64,000 nucleotides of DNA from Perkinsus olseni (GCA_013115135.1 JABANP010000047.1:124001-188000); one strand, 5' to 3'. Shown: positions 44,670 to 55,184, numbered from the stretch's first letter. The notes: a model not told the origin generated them from the sequence alone. Numbers and translations: made by a program.

Positions 44670-46187
44670 CTACTTCTTAGAGAAGTAAATGGTAACCAGC
44701 CCCATCTTATGATAATGCTCCGATCTACTATAATTCTCATTGGCCGTCCTGTGGTCGCGATAGAACTTCCCTGACACATCCAGCGCTGCCCTGAACTCCC
44801 ATCCAACCCCTTCAAGGGCATCCATAAGGTTGACCAGCAGCAAGCCACAGCACAGCACCGACTGTGAGTTAGCCTTCCCAGGTTGGAAGGCTGGCACCTT
44901 CAACTTCATCGTGACACCCTTGCCGTACTTCCCACAGGAGTCTGCTGCGAGCTCCACGTTGATGCATGGGGGACCGAGTATACCATTGACGACCTTGGCA
45001 AGGGTCTCGAGGGAGGACTCTTCGGTGCTCGATAACCTTATTTCATCCTTGTCATGGAAAGATACACAAAGGAGCGGTATACACGAGTTGTCATCTGATG
45101 GAATCGAACCCGCAACCTTTCGCATGACAATCGTGGACATATCAGAGAGCTTCCCACTGCAGTCGAATGCTGTCATGAGCTCGAACCCTCTTGACCAGAA
45201 GTGGCCTAAGATACGCCCGATCAAGAGCTGTGCATCGATCTCCACAGGCCCCTTCGCAGACCACGGGCTCCCCTTCAGCTGCCATTGATACGAGCCTCCG
45301 TAAACTCCCTTCGTCTCGATCCCATACGGCCAAGCCTCAGTCAAGCACAGCTCCAGCGAGGGCCCGAGGTCCTCCATGAGAGCATCGCCCGGGGTGGTGA
45401 AGATGCGTATCTTGTCTTCATCATGGAGGCTGATCCCAACATAGATGGTATCTTTCGGCTGCTGCTGCTGGTCGCCCTGGGGGAAGAAGACAAGGCTCGA
45501 CTTCGAGTATTGATTATTCGATAACTTCACAGATCTGCTCACTATGTTACCATAGCACTTCTCAAGCTCACAAGATACCGCCAAGACCATCTGCCTCACG
45601 GCGACTGTGCCCTCCTCCTCCGCAAGGAAGGGGTGTCCAGCAAGCTTCATCAACCGACCATCGGGAGAATCTTCCTCTTTTTCGACCTTCAAAGTAGAAG
45701 ATATCCCCTTAATAATAACAGCAGCAGCCTTCCTGTCGCCCTCATCATCGGTATCAGGGACTATCAGGCGGACGTCCGCTTTGTCGTGTAACCCGAGAAG
45801 GCAGCTCTTGCCCTGGGCGAGGGAGTCCCGCTTCTTCAGGACCCATACTTGCATGAAGGTTGTTCGTGACATGCCAACATCGACCTCAAGATACCATCCA
45901 ACCTCGCGAAGGGCGTCTGTCAATCTGACCACGGCCTGCTCACCCTTGCCGCCGCTGCCAGTCCAAATGGAACTCCCAAAGGTAAACTTGTACAGGCCTG
46001 CGGACTTCTTCGAGGACCCTTCATTCTTGATGTCTCCGAAGGAGGTCCTCACCGCTGCTTTGACCGCATCCGGGCACTTCAACGCGTACAGATCGTGCTT
46101 GCCACTGAGGACTAGCACACAGTAGCCATGCTCAGTAGGCTCGTTCGGACGATTGTCTCGAAGACCTCCGAGGCCTCCAGCACCCAT
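44670..46187 (-). CDS. Four-module tandem-array protein, member E (intact)
   Basis: The only array member with one uninterrupted frame: 505 residues from the ATG at 46187 (MGAGGLGGLRDN), disregarding a GTG-initiated extension. Four modules of about 115-130 residues each combine a beta-like start (GYCVLVLSGKHDLYALKCP; CLLGLHDKADVRLIVP; IYVGISLHDEDKIRIFTTP; LLCVSFHDKDEIRLSS), a helix with conserved Trp, a G-x-PF/PW strand (KLKGSPWSAKG) and a final strand ending in an R/K-rich or DVSGKF motif. I recognise no named domain. The N-terminal Met-Gly would permit myristoylation. The loop at VAGSIPSDD is encoded by a sequence resembling a tRNA T arm (45100-45117). It lies 186 bp from the DHHC gene start, divergently. 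Confidence 0.75.
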   Translation of the reverse strand: MGAGGLGGLRDNRPNEPTEHGYCVLVLSGKHDLYALKCPDAVKAAVRTSFGDIKNEGSSKKSAGLYKFTFGSSIWTGSGGKGEQAVVRLTDALREVGWYLEVDVGMSRTTFMQVWVLKKRDSLAQGKSCLLGLHDKADVRLIVPDTDDEGDRKAAAVIIKGISSTLKVEKEEDSPDGRLMKLAGHPFLAEEEGTVAVRQMVLAVSCELEKCYGNIVSRSVKLSNNQYSKSSLVFFPQGDQQQQPKDTIYVGISLHDEDKIRIFTTPGDALMEDLGPSLELCLTEAWPYGIETKGVYGGSYQWQLKGSPWSAKGPVEIDAQLLIGRILGHFWSRGFELMTAFDCSGKLSDMSTIVMRKVAGSIPSDDNSCIPLLCVSFHDKDEIRLSSTEESSLETLAKVVNGILGPPCINVELAADSCGKYGKGVTMKLKVPAFQPGKANSQSVLCCGLLLVNLMDALEGVGWEFRAALDVSGKFYRDHRTANENYSRSEHYHKMGLVTIYFSKK

Positions 46188-46372
46188 TGTGTGAAGAAGA
46201 AGAGGAAAGCCCTGGAGAGCTGATCTGACTATGGACAACAGTGAAGGGCGTATGGGCTTGCATTGGCGGCCCTGCCGCGAGGCCACGGCTACAGTGACCT
46301 ATTGAATAGGATATCGCGTCTCCTACTACGCGAGTGAGCAATCATCCGGGCGCGCGCTACTTACGCTGTCCC

Positions 46373-48887
46373 ATGGCCGCGGCGGCCGTGGCAGAAGACA
46401 ACGCAGGACCGCCTGAGTGGTCATTAGTACAGGATGCGGCATCTACCAGCAGTACCTCGCTGGATAAAGGCACCATTCATATTGCTGTGGCAGGTAGATC
46501 ATCATGGACGAGAGTCGACCTAAAGATACTTCTCTCAGTTGCCCAATCGGATCGGCTACCGCGTGGGAAGGTGTTTTGATTTATCGATCAAGTTGATGGG
46601 ACCAGCATTGGTACGGAGTATCTTTCTTCTCCGTCAATGACCAGCTCGACCTCCTTAGATACTACTAGCGTTCTCCCTTTACGGTTTTTGTACCTGCACC
46701 TACTTTGCCGTTATCATCCACTACTACAACACGGCATGGGTCTGGCTCGGTGCCACTGCCGTTGGCCTCTTCCTTCTCATCAATATGATATACAATTATG
46801 TCCAGGTAGGGTCGTTTTTGCAATTTTTTCATCAGAATCCACACTGCATCTCAGGCGGCCCGAACCTCCCCTGGAGTGCCACCTGTGTGTGACCCAGAGG
46901 CCCCAGCCGGCACCGATGGGGGTAGGAGTACCACACCAAGCGTTCATCATCATCGCTGTCTTCTCAGATCCTGAGGAGTTCGCCCTGCAGAACGCACTAC
47001 AGCTCCGGTTGTCCAAGTACGGCAAAGGCTATCAAGGATTCGCTGATAGTGACAGCTCGGGTGAGTCTGGTGGTGAATGAACAATACTGAGATAGTGGTA
47101 TCAGAGGCAACTCAATCGATAGACATTGCGATTCGTTCAAAGCACTGGTGGATTCTCTCTGGTCGGGTCGTGTTCGTAGAAGCCCGGATGGATCACTCGG
47201 ATACGAAGCTTTCCGAGGAGGCCGATCACTGGTGTATTTATCAGTTGGAGAGTCGACTCCCTACGTGCGGGTTTTAGATGACGAAGAGAATGCCAGCAGC
47301 ATGAAGCCCTCTTCGCCGACCCTCTTCCCGCTCTGTCGGAAGTGCAACAGGTGGTCAGAGGGGATGGAGTTGGTTCAAAAGTGACAGGTGTTCGGAGTGA
47401 GCAGTTTGCTCGTCATAAAGTAATCGCTGAACGTTGATGAAACTTTAGCGGCAGGTGGAGGATAAAGAGTGGCAGGATTTGGAATATGTACGGTAGCCCT
47501 CCTCGACTAGACGGAACAATGACCACTCCGAAAGATGAAGCTTCTCTCATCCAAACTGTAGTCGTGGATCCCTAGTATTCCTGCGATGAAAGTTGATCGG
47601 CAGGGGAGTATTTCTACGGCGCGTCGGAACCATAAACTTTTCTCACGTGCAGGTACAAGCCACCCCGAGCGCATCATTGTTCAGTATGTAAAGTATGTGT
47701 ATTGAAGATGGACCATCACTGCCCTTGGCTTAACAATTGTGTCGGGCATCGGAACTACAAGTAGTAGCTCCCTTATCAAAGCAGCGCTAATTCGAGCCGA
47801 CGGGTCGACTACTTCCGCTGCGAAGGGGTGGCGCTCCGATTTTCGCGGACAATTAGTCACGAAAAAATACAACATGCAATAATGAGGCCACCATGCCGCG
47901 CGGCGCGTGGGCGGTGGAACGAACGAAGCAGTGGTGGAGTACCTAGTGCTGTATCGAATCGTCACGTGGCATGGTGGCATCATTTTCGAATGTTGCAGAC
48001 TGTATCTACCAAACGGTTTTGCAGGGGAAAAATTCCCCTTCAGTACCGGCCGTATTCGGCTAATTTCCCAAAGGTTTGGGTGAAAAAATAACATTTTTCA
48101 TGGATGAATAACCGTTGGTTAGATGATTAGAATACCGCCTGTGTAATGCGGCTTAACGCTAGGTGCTGTAGTATTATTGTCCTGTCATCCACCTCTCCGT
48201 TGAAAGATACTTTTACCTCTTCCTGCTGTACCTCGAGCTGTGCTGCCTCTTCGTGGTCCTCTTATTTTTCGAACCCTTCTCTACGGCGATGTTCCCAACG
48301 CGAGGATCCCCTCGATGGAACATCTCCATTGGCTATAAGCAGGTAATAATTTCGTGGCGCGCGACACAGTGTGACTTTCCCTATTGCTCATCTCTTTCCA
48401 GGCGGTGGCGATGTCCTTTGTTATTTGCTTGGCCATTGCCATTGCCGTGGGCATTCTTCTCGGCTTCCACACGTATCTAGTCCTTACGAACCAGACGACG
48501 ATAGACTTCCAGTCCAACGTCCGGGAGGCCAGGCTAGCGAAGCAACAGGGAAGGCTCTTCATGTAATACGGGTGCTGCCACTCTGGGTATTATCATGTCG
48601 CAATGCTCCGCTCAGCAACCCCTTCGATCTGGGACGGGCGAGGAATTTTCATCAAGTTTTTGGAGACTACAGTTTCTGGTCATTCCGGTGGATGGTACCA
48701 TGGGCCAACTCGAAGGTGAGCAGTTGTCGCGCGCCACGAAATTCCAATGAGCTGCTATCCTCAGCCGGCACCTAATTGTGATGGATACTTGTGGCCCACC
48801 ATCGGCACGAGAGGGGCCCCTCGAGGCAGCGGAGGTCATCGGAGGACCGTCTATCGGCACGCCGGCGGTCAGCAGCCAGCTGAGTGA
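46373..48887 (+). CDS. DHHC-type protein S-acyltransferase (palmitoyltransferase)
   Basis: Twelve exons, nearly all joins fixed by frame and homology: 46373-46493, 46539-46570, 46659-46805, 46855-46921, 46968-47060, an exon ending 47233, 47278-47350, 47653-47760, 48207-48342, 48402-48562, 48616-48715, 48765-48887. Helices 1-2 (FAVIIHYYN, then [16 protein letters not shown]) precede the zinc-binding Cys-rich domain [20 protein letters not shown], with catalytic DHHC in [18 protein letters not shown] (47703-47760). Helices 3-4 ([30 protein letters not shown]) follow, with the downstream TTI and [16 protein letters not shown] motifs and a NCDGYLWPT tail. It transfers palmitate to cytosolic-face cysteines of target proteins. 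Introns carry repeated elements, and the two near the 3' end hold the same 19-mer in opposite orientations. Confidence 0.9.
46494..46538 (+). repeat. DHHC-gene intron with CGACCTAAAGATACT element
   Basis: A 45-bp GT..AG intron. Exons join as [14 protein letters not shown]. The element is in the opposite orientation to that in Brr2 intron 15415-15460. The next intron (46571-46658) also has AGTATCTTT and AGATACT sequences at its two ends. Confidence 0.7.
48343..48401 (+). repeat. DHHC-gene intron with the 19-mer element, reverse
   Basis: A 59-bp intron beginning GTAATAATTTCGTGGCGCGC. Exons join as [17 protein letters not shown]. The element occupies 48348-48366, right behind the 5' splice site. 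Confidence 0.85.
48716..48764 (+). repeat. DHHC-gene intron with the 19-mer element, forward
   Basis: A 49-bp intron. Exons join as [37 protein letters not shown] occupies 48725-48743, opposite in orientation to the copy in the intron at 48343-48401 of the same gene. Confidence 0.85.
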
Positions 48888-49002
48888 AGCTTTGTCGTTG
48901 ATTATGCATATAACATTAATAATGATACAGTTTTCTTCCATCACGCATTGTTAAGTTCTCTATTCAATTGCAGTCGATCGTAGTAGTGTTAGTTGTCATT
49001 AT

Positions 49003-50965
49003 CATGACTACCCCTCCAGGCCCTACCAGCGGTGCCTCCCCCGGGCCAGAGATGGTGGATGGTCATGAAGAGGTTAAGTAAGTAGGGCTGAAACGTATCT
49101 TTGGTTAGCGTCGAATTTAGACCATGAGCGTTAATGATAGAATCTTAATGGCAAATTTCCGTAATCGAAAGTCCGATGATGGTTTGAGTTTCTATCTGTA
49201 TCGCTGTCATTCAGACCTGCCGCCACCACCGGAGAGGTGACGGCCGAGGCAGCGGAGACTGTGGGAAGTGGAAGTCCCTTCTCCTGCTCCTGGTCCTCCA
49301 CCGAGAGCAGCAGCAGCGGCTACCACGTGAGACCAGCGGGTCGAATGAGGCCTCACCGTCGTGCAGGCCATCGAACGACGGCTTTGCGATGCTGTCTTCC
49401 TCATGCTGGAACTGGCTGATGTCGAGAAGGAGGCGGCCCGTTCAGACGACATCCGACAAGTAGGGCTAGTCGTCTGTTGCCGTTGAGGAATTGCAAGATA
49501 GCAAGATTCCATGGTCAGGTCCTTGTAGAGCGGTTACGTGGAGTAGCATCTGACCTCCTTCTGTCGGGGGACCAAGACGCTGCTGAGGGAGCCCCAGCCT
49601 GCACCCATCTAGCGTCCGCCCTCAATCTAGTTGCCAGAGTTTTCGACCACCCGGAGGGGAGCCGAGAAGGAATGCTGCCTGCGGTGCGTTCTAGGGAGAG
49701 CTCCGACGTGGCGCTTTCGTGTTCATAAAATTGCCTGCTTCTTCATTCATCAAACGTTGGGAATCTGTGAGAGCACTCGGATCAACTAGGAACAGGAGAT
49801 TGGCGCCAGTGACTCTCCACACAGTCCTTATAGATTCTATTCCGAGCTCGATGGTCTGGGTGGATCCTCGCAGTTGGTTCCTTGATGCAGGCCCTGCTGG
49901 CTCTCCGTGGTGTGGTGGCAGCCTGTCCCCTCACCGAGCACTCGCCTGATAGGATGACCGCGGAGGCACAGGACGGCATCCTCGCGGCTGCTGGCATAGT
50001 CTATGTTGGGCTTGCTCTGTACGCACTCGCCTCCCTCCGCTACCGCCGTGTCACCACCTCTCGACAGGTACCAGAATCGTAAGGAGCCGTGCGCTGCTAC
50101 TCGGTCGAGGGCCCAGGATGGACTTGGTTTTTTACACCGTTCCAGTGATGTTCGGGAAGAGTTCGAAGTGTAGTCAACGGAGCCGCCTTTGATGGCCTTG
50201 ATCAGCTTTGCCTCAGTTACGTGAGTCGGTTGTACAGGGAGGTGCACTTCCCCCACAGTGAAGGCAGTGAGTGGCCCGAAGCCACCGGCCTGGTGCGGTT
50301 GATCAGACGGCTGAATGATCTAGTATGGGCAGCTGAGGTTACTGACAGTGATGCGGTGAGTGGTTAGTCAAGGTTTAGTACCATAAATCGCCTTATTCAG
50401 GAGAACTTCACCCATCCGGTTGTATGCTTGCCGGGTAGCAAGGTGGTGATAGCTCCTGTTAGCGAATGCTTGGAGGGCATCAGGAAGGGCGGAGCGACGC
50501 TCCTCGATTTTAATGTCACTAAGGTCGATCATGACGTCATCTACACTATGTGGTTCTCATCGGACGTAGGCTGTGGGCATGCATGCATACCACTCCTTTC
50601 GCAACTCTTTCCAGGACGGCTCCATAAGGTGGCAGCTGGACTACACCTATGATCACTTCCTCGATCTCTCTCGTCGTCTGGCGAAGACCAGCCCGAGCTG
50701 TCCTCCCCTGCCGTCCACGAAGTACTCCATCATCACCACCATACTCAATCATGATGACGAGATTGACGATCGACTCGCCAGCGATCTCGGCCACTGGGTA
50801 GGGCGTGTCACCAGCCACTGCCCCTGTACTGTCTGTTGGCAGGTGAAGGACATCGTGAAGTCGGAGAGGGGTCCCATTGTGGAACAGGCCTTCGGGCTCG
50901 GGGCGGCCCTGAGGAGAACTGGAGGGAGCAGCTCAGACCAATGGTTTGAGGATCACCAAAGTTGA
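49003..50965 (+). CDS. PX-like domain membrane protein (tentative)
   Basis: Multi-exon plus-strand gene starting MTTPPGPTSGASPG. Later exons encode a helical region (AIERRLCDAVFLMLELADVE, about 49360), a hydrophobic span (DGILAAAGIVYVGLALYALA, about 49975), and YVSRLYREVHFPHSEGSEWP (about 50215). A C-terminal unit follows: HPVVCLPGSKVVIAPVSECL, then VDHDVIYTMWFSSD, spliced to DGSIRWQLDYTYDHFLDLSR and PPLPSTKYS. The W-x-x-x-Y-x-x-F-x-x-L and proline-rich-K pattern resembles a phox-homology lipid-binding domain. It ends SSSDQWFEDHQS at 50965. A phosphoinositide-binding membrane-trafficking role would follow if the PX assignment holds. An intron near 49075-49200 contains an AAACGTATCTTT element. 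The 5' exons are less certain. Confidence 0.5.
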
Positions 50966-51665
50966 TTAATATTAGCATGCAGCATGCAGGGAAGTTCCGT
51001 TAGCGTCGAAGTTGTTGCGTTGGCGACACGGAGTGGTGGGAGAAGGAAACAGGAAGTCCTAGAAAGAATAGGAGCGATGAGAACGATGGAAGGAACCCGT
51101 CGCTGGCGGCACCAATTGAGCCGTCATCGCCCGGCAAGAACCATTCTATGGTTTACTCGGATACCGGTTCGTTGATAAATACACCCCTGCACCAACTCTC
51201 ACCATATCCGGTTTTTCGGCTCGTGCGCTGTCACCTGGTCACCGAGTGCTGCGACTTGCGATGGTATGTTCTTATGATTCGTAGAATATAGCCTCCACGT
51301 TTCAGGGCCTAACTCTTCGTAGTCAGTGAGAACTCCGAAAGTCGTGAGAAATTTTCTCCACAAAATTCTTAGCGTACATGGGTCGAAGATTAGGTGCAAA
51401 GTTATAGATATACTTTCCCAGTAAAAGTTGGTATTTTGGGGCGGCGCGATTTTAAGCCGTGTATGCTAACAAGCTGTGGAGAAGTGTAGGTATTCTGTAC
51501 ACATTTTCGGGTCTTTACGACTCTCCAAGTAATAGGTGAAATGAAGGGAGGCAATGCGCTAAATGTGACTGAGGACAGCTTCTGTAGTTGAGTGACCATC
51601 AATTGAGCAGCAACCTTCGGAAGGAGTGGCCTTGGACTAGAATCAGTCTGGAACTGCCATCACCA
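50966..51665. other. Intergenic, nothing recognised
   Basis: AT-richer than its surroundings in parts (51380-51480). Short frames on both strands have no recognisable protein character, and no repeats were identified. Confidence 0.4.
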
Positions 51666-53967
51666 ATGGCTGAGGTTAACACTGTGTTGGACAGGATGAA
51701 GGCGAGGTGTGGTAGGCGGGGCTACAACGTGAATGACAGTATACCGGAGAACACAACTTGGGAGGGCATTGCTGAGCTACTGAGGCCGCCTGGGGCTCAT
51801 CGGAGCTCCACACAAATGGACAGTCGAACAGCTCATGATGGGGAGGAGACAATCTCTCGCGGCTCCAATCAAGAAGTGAGCTTGAGACCGTCGGACGGTT
51901 ATGAAGTGGGCCGCCGTCCTTAGGGTACTCGAGAGAGGCCGCAGAGCACACCCGAGGAGAGGGCTTATGAGATTTTGATGGGAAACGAGGGACCGCATAT
52001 CATCACTCGAGGCCTCCGCCCCAGGTGAGCACCCCATGTGGCGTTATGATCGATGATGGCTCTCAGGCACGTCTGCTGGGTACCGGTCAACATACCTGCA
52101 CATCGCCAAGGCTCATCAGGAGCTCCTCCACACTCTACAGGGGTTCCACACTCGCAGTCGGCCAGCTGCGGTCCAGACCGGTCCAGCCGAGGCCCCCGCC
52201 CCTCTAATAGTGCCTCCTGAGAGCGGCGAAGAGCTGCGAGACCTCCCGAACGAGCTCGAGTTCAGCTTCGACTCGCCGCCCCAGAAGCCGGGGGCTTCCG
52301 GTGGTCGCTCGGGGCCCGTGTGGAGGTCGTCATACACCGACAAAGGCGGTCATTCAACAACAAGCGTGCGCCCGCTCCGAGAAGCAGCAGCGTCACTGGA
52401 GAGCTCTGCTGACCTTAGCGTGATCACTGCTTCAACTGAGGAGGAGCAGGAGGGGGCGTTGGAGGCTTCCATGTCTCAAGCCATCGTTGCTGAGCTCCTT
52501 AGTGGCACTGTGAACACGATGGCAGCTGTCGAGGAGGAAGACGAACCCGACCCACGCCGATTGGGCATCAACGATACGGCATCAACGGCTGACCAGCGAG
52601 CCGGCGTTGTCACAGAGGACCTCCCAGAGGGGTCAAGGGGAACCGCTGTTGATGGCCATGATGAAGCGGATAGTATGCGGGCAGAGGAGAGGGCGTACTC
52701 GGTGGAATTGAGCGCAGAGGACGACATCGCTGCTGATGGCGATGATCATAAGCCGCCTGAGGAAGCAGCGAGATGGTCCAGGGACGTGCTGATGGACGAC
52801 GAGCCTATCAATACTGGCGGACAAGGGTCAACAACCCGAAGGAGTTCAGCTGAGGCCGGCCAGTCCGATGCTGTTATACCTGCCGTTGATCAGGCTAAGC
52901 AGAAGGGCTTGGGCGGGAGCGGGACGGGAGAGGCCTCCAATAGCGACCTGGCGGGAGGGGCAGTGGAGGGGTATGAAGGACCGAGATCCAGTGATGAGGT
53001 AAAGGGCACTGAGAGCAGCCAGGAGGAGGAGACTTATCAGGCAAGCGAGGGCTTCGGTGAGCTGATGACCATGATCGAGAAGCTGGCAGCAGCGAAGGAA
53101 CATATCGAGGAAAGCTATGTCGACTCTGTCCAGCCCAGACAGGTTGACCATGTCCACTCCCAGGCAGGTCGACTCTGTCCACCCCAGGCAGGTCGACTCT
53201 GTCCACCCCAGGCAGGTCGACTCTGTCCACCCCAGGCAGGTCGCCTCAGTGCTCTTGGCTGACTGCTATACCATACATGAAGGCCCATCGCTTGGCGGAG
53301 AGGCTGACGATGCCGTTGACGAGTCGAGCAGTGGGGGTCATGTGGCAGCACCGATGAAGGACGAGAAAGAGCATCGGGATGGAAGATCGGTAGGGGAGCA
53401 GGGCCGAGGGGAGGTCGGAGAGGAGACACGTGAGGCGGACCGACCTGAGGGTCTTCCTAAGGAGGGCTCCGGCGTTGATGGCGGAGCTAAGGTACTCCTA
53501 CCGAACCCTGAAACTCCTCACATCGCGTTAGACGAGCAGGACGGGGATCATCCGGTCCCTGTGGAAGCGCTGGTAGAGCACCCGGGTACGGCAGGAGCAT
53601 CGGCCACGGAGGAAGAAGGGCAGACGACGACGGAAGAGTTATCAAACACCCCAATCCCGTGAGGACGGCCAGACCAGTGGCCAAGAACCTCGGTATAGTG
53701 GACACATTCGACAGGCTAGTTCGGCAGGCCAGGGCCCACACGCAGCCCTCTCGCACCGCCCAGTCCCCACCTCCAAGGACCCCCACACCAGGGGAGAACC
53801 CGACGGCGGCGGCGGGCGGGGTAGGAATCTTGCAGACGCGACGGTACTACCATCTACCCGAGTTCATATCGAAGGGGCAGAAGACCCTGAAGGTAACAGT
53901 ATCGAAGAAAAGGCTTCTGGGAGGCGGCAGAGGCGGGAAGCAACTGTTCGACCCTGACCCCTTTTGA
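51666..53967 (+). CDS. Acidic, probably disordered protein with minisatellite
   Basis: Starts MAEVNTVLDRMKARCGRRGY; an intron (about 51876-51923) joins RGSNQE to GTRERPQSTPEERAYEIL. A long exon (from about 52085) opens YLHIAKAHQELLHTLQGF and is followed by about 330 residues rich in Glu, Asp, Ser, Gly and Ala, with DELMTMIEKLAAAKEHIEE-like helix before the repeat. At 53122-53242 five units of 24-25 bp encode repeated DSVHPRQV. The second unit is one base longer than the others, so upstream and downstream frames differ by +1. Coding character resumes downstream (VASVLLADCYTIHEGPS) to 53662, and a last segment reaches 53967 in another frame, possibly through an intron. No known domain; function unknown. 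Confidence 0.5.
53122..53242 (+). repeat. 24-bp minisatellite, five units
   Basis: Tandem units of the form GACTCTGTCCACCCCAGGCA+GGTC. Units 3-5 (53171-53242) are identical, units 1-2 are diverged, and unit 2 (53146-53170) has one additional base. The array lies inside coding sequence, and the unit is a multiple of three apart from unit 2. Confidence 0.85.
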
Positions 53968-54213
53968 AGAGTGGTTTTGAGTACGGCCAGCTTTGTACCA
54001 TGCTCATCGATTGTTCATGTTAACGTTGTGGAGTTACACAGTACTGACTCGCCACTGTACTCGTCAAGACCCACAACCCCTAATGAAATCATGATCGGGT
54101 CTTAAACAAAGGAGTGGTACTCAACCACTCGTCGCCTCACGCAAGCAGGCCAATACCAGCATTAAGGACTGTGAACACGAGTCGATACTAATGGATGATA
54201 CGCGGCACAGGTC

Positions 54214-55184
54214 TCAGGCGTTTTTCTTATCCTGTAGACCACGACGGCGACTAGATCGCCTAGGCTTCGACTCATCCCCTTGAGGATGCTCTATGATGGA
54301 TTGGCCCACGAGGGACTCGATAGTGGCTACAGTACTGAGCCAGTACTTGTGCAGGTCGAAGCCCCTGGTTGAATTGAGTACGTAGTCAGTAGTGAGGAGC
54401 CAAGTGTGCATGATAATAAAAATACATGATGAAATGACGATGACCGCCTGTGTGTCGTGGTTGGCGAGGGGCGCCACGTACCCGAAGGGCATGAACAACA
54501 GGAAGGCCCAAGTCCCGCCATGAACGATCCAGGACAGGGTCGGAGGCACTGGTGTGCTCAAAAACATCATCGAGTCACCAGCGGACCCCCGACAGACGGT
54601 CAGATCCGCTTGGACCGACAGGCGTACGTGCATGGGGACGTCGTCGATGGCGGCGAGGATCCGCAGGAAGGACGAGTACACCGCAGGTACGCTCAACGGC
54701 CGGGCTATACCGTCGTTCTTTCTCAACAACCCCATCGCCTCCAGGGCCTCGACCCGGTCCTCCCCGCGGCCCCCTGCCATCTCCTACGAGATGGACAGCG
54801 TACCCGAGCAGCAGCAGTCGGTAAAGATCCACGTGTTGGGCCATGCCTTCACCAGTCAGGAATGACGGTGATGTCGACCGAGCGTCCGGCGGCGTGGCCG
54901 GTGAGGGTTCGAACCGACCACCAGCGGGAGAAGCTGACGGTCGTGTAGAAGCCAAAGAGGAGGCCTAGGATGATCGAGAAGACGTTCCAGAGCTTCTCGA
55001 GGGAGGCCAAGTGGAGGATGAGATTGTCCATGAAGGGGGCGTGTACGAAGGTGCCGAGAGCCGCCACGTAGAGGAGGGAGGGGATGATGAAGGCCAGCGG
55101 GGAGACGGTGGTGGGGCCGGCAGCGGTAGCAGAGAACGGGTAGGGCAGAGACATCATTAAAAGGCTGTTGACCGCCTCCCCCAA
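54214..55184 (-). CDS. Bestrophin/UPF0187-like membrane protein
   Basis: The N-terminal exon (54849-55184) holds hydrophobic spans and FGFYTTVSFSRWW, the hallmark GFY-x-x-x-x-x-RWW of bestrophin-type anion channels, followed by GHAAGRSVDIT. The C-terminal frame (54214-54780) reads GGRGEDRVEALEAMGLLR, VPAVYSSFLRILAAID, a hydrophobic pair around TWAFLLFMPFGYVAPL and IVISSCIFIIMH, and a basic tail ending GLQDKKNA. Between them MAQHVDLYRLLLLGYAVHL, which fits the family, lies in a third frame. Two successive +1 steps (about 54873 and 54782) would join the three; an intron with an unusual donor is the alternative. A chloride or anion channel function is inferred from the family only. Confidence 0.55.

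Noticed and set aside
47148..47384. Frame change in the DHHC gene read as another +1 or -1 jump
   Set aside because: A 44-bp GT..AG intron at 47234-47277 joins the two frames cleanly (DHWYDEENASS).
53122..53242. CRISPR-like array
   Set aside because: Units are directly adjacent with no spacers and lie in eukaryotic coding sequence; it is a minisatellite.
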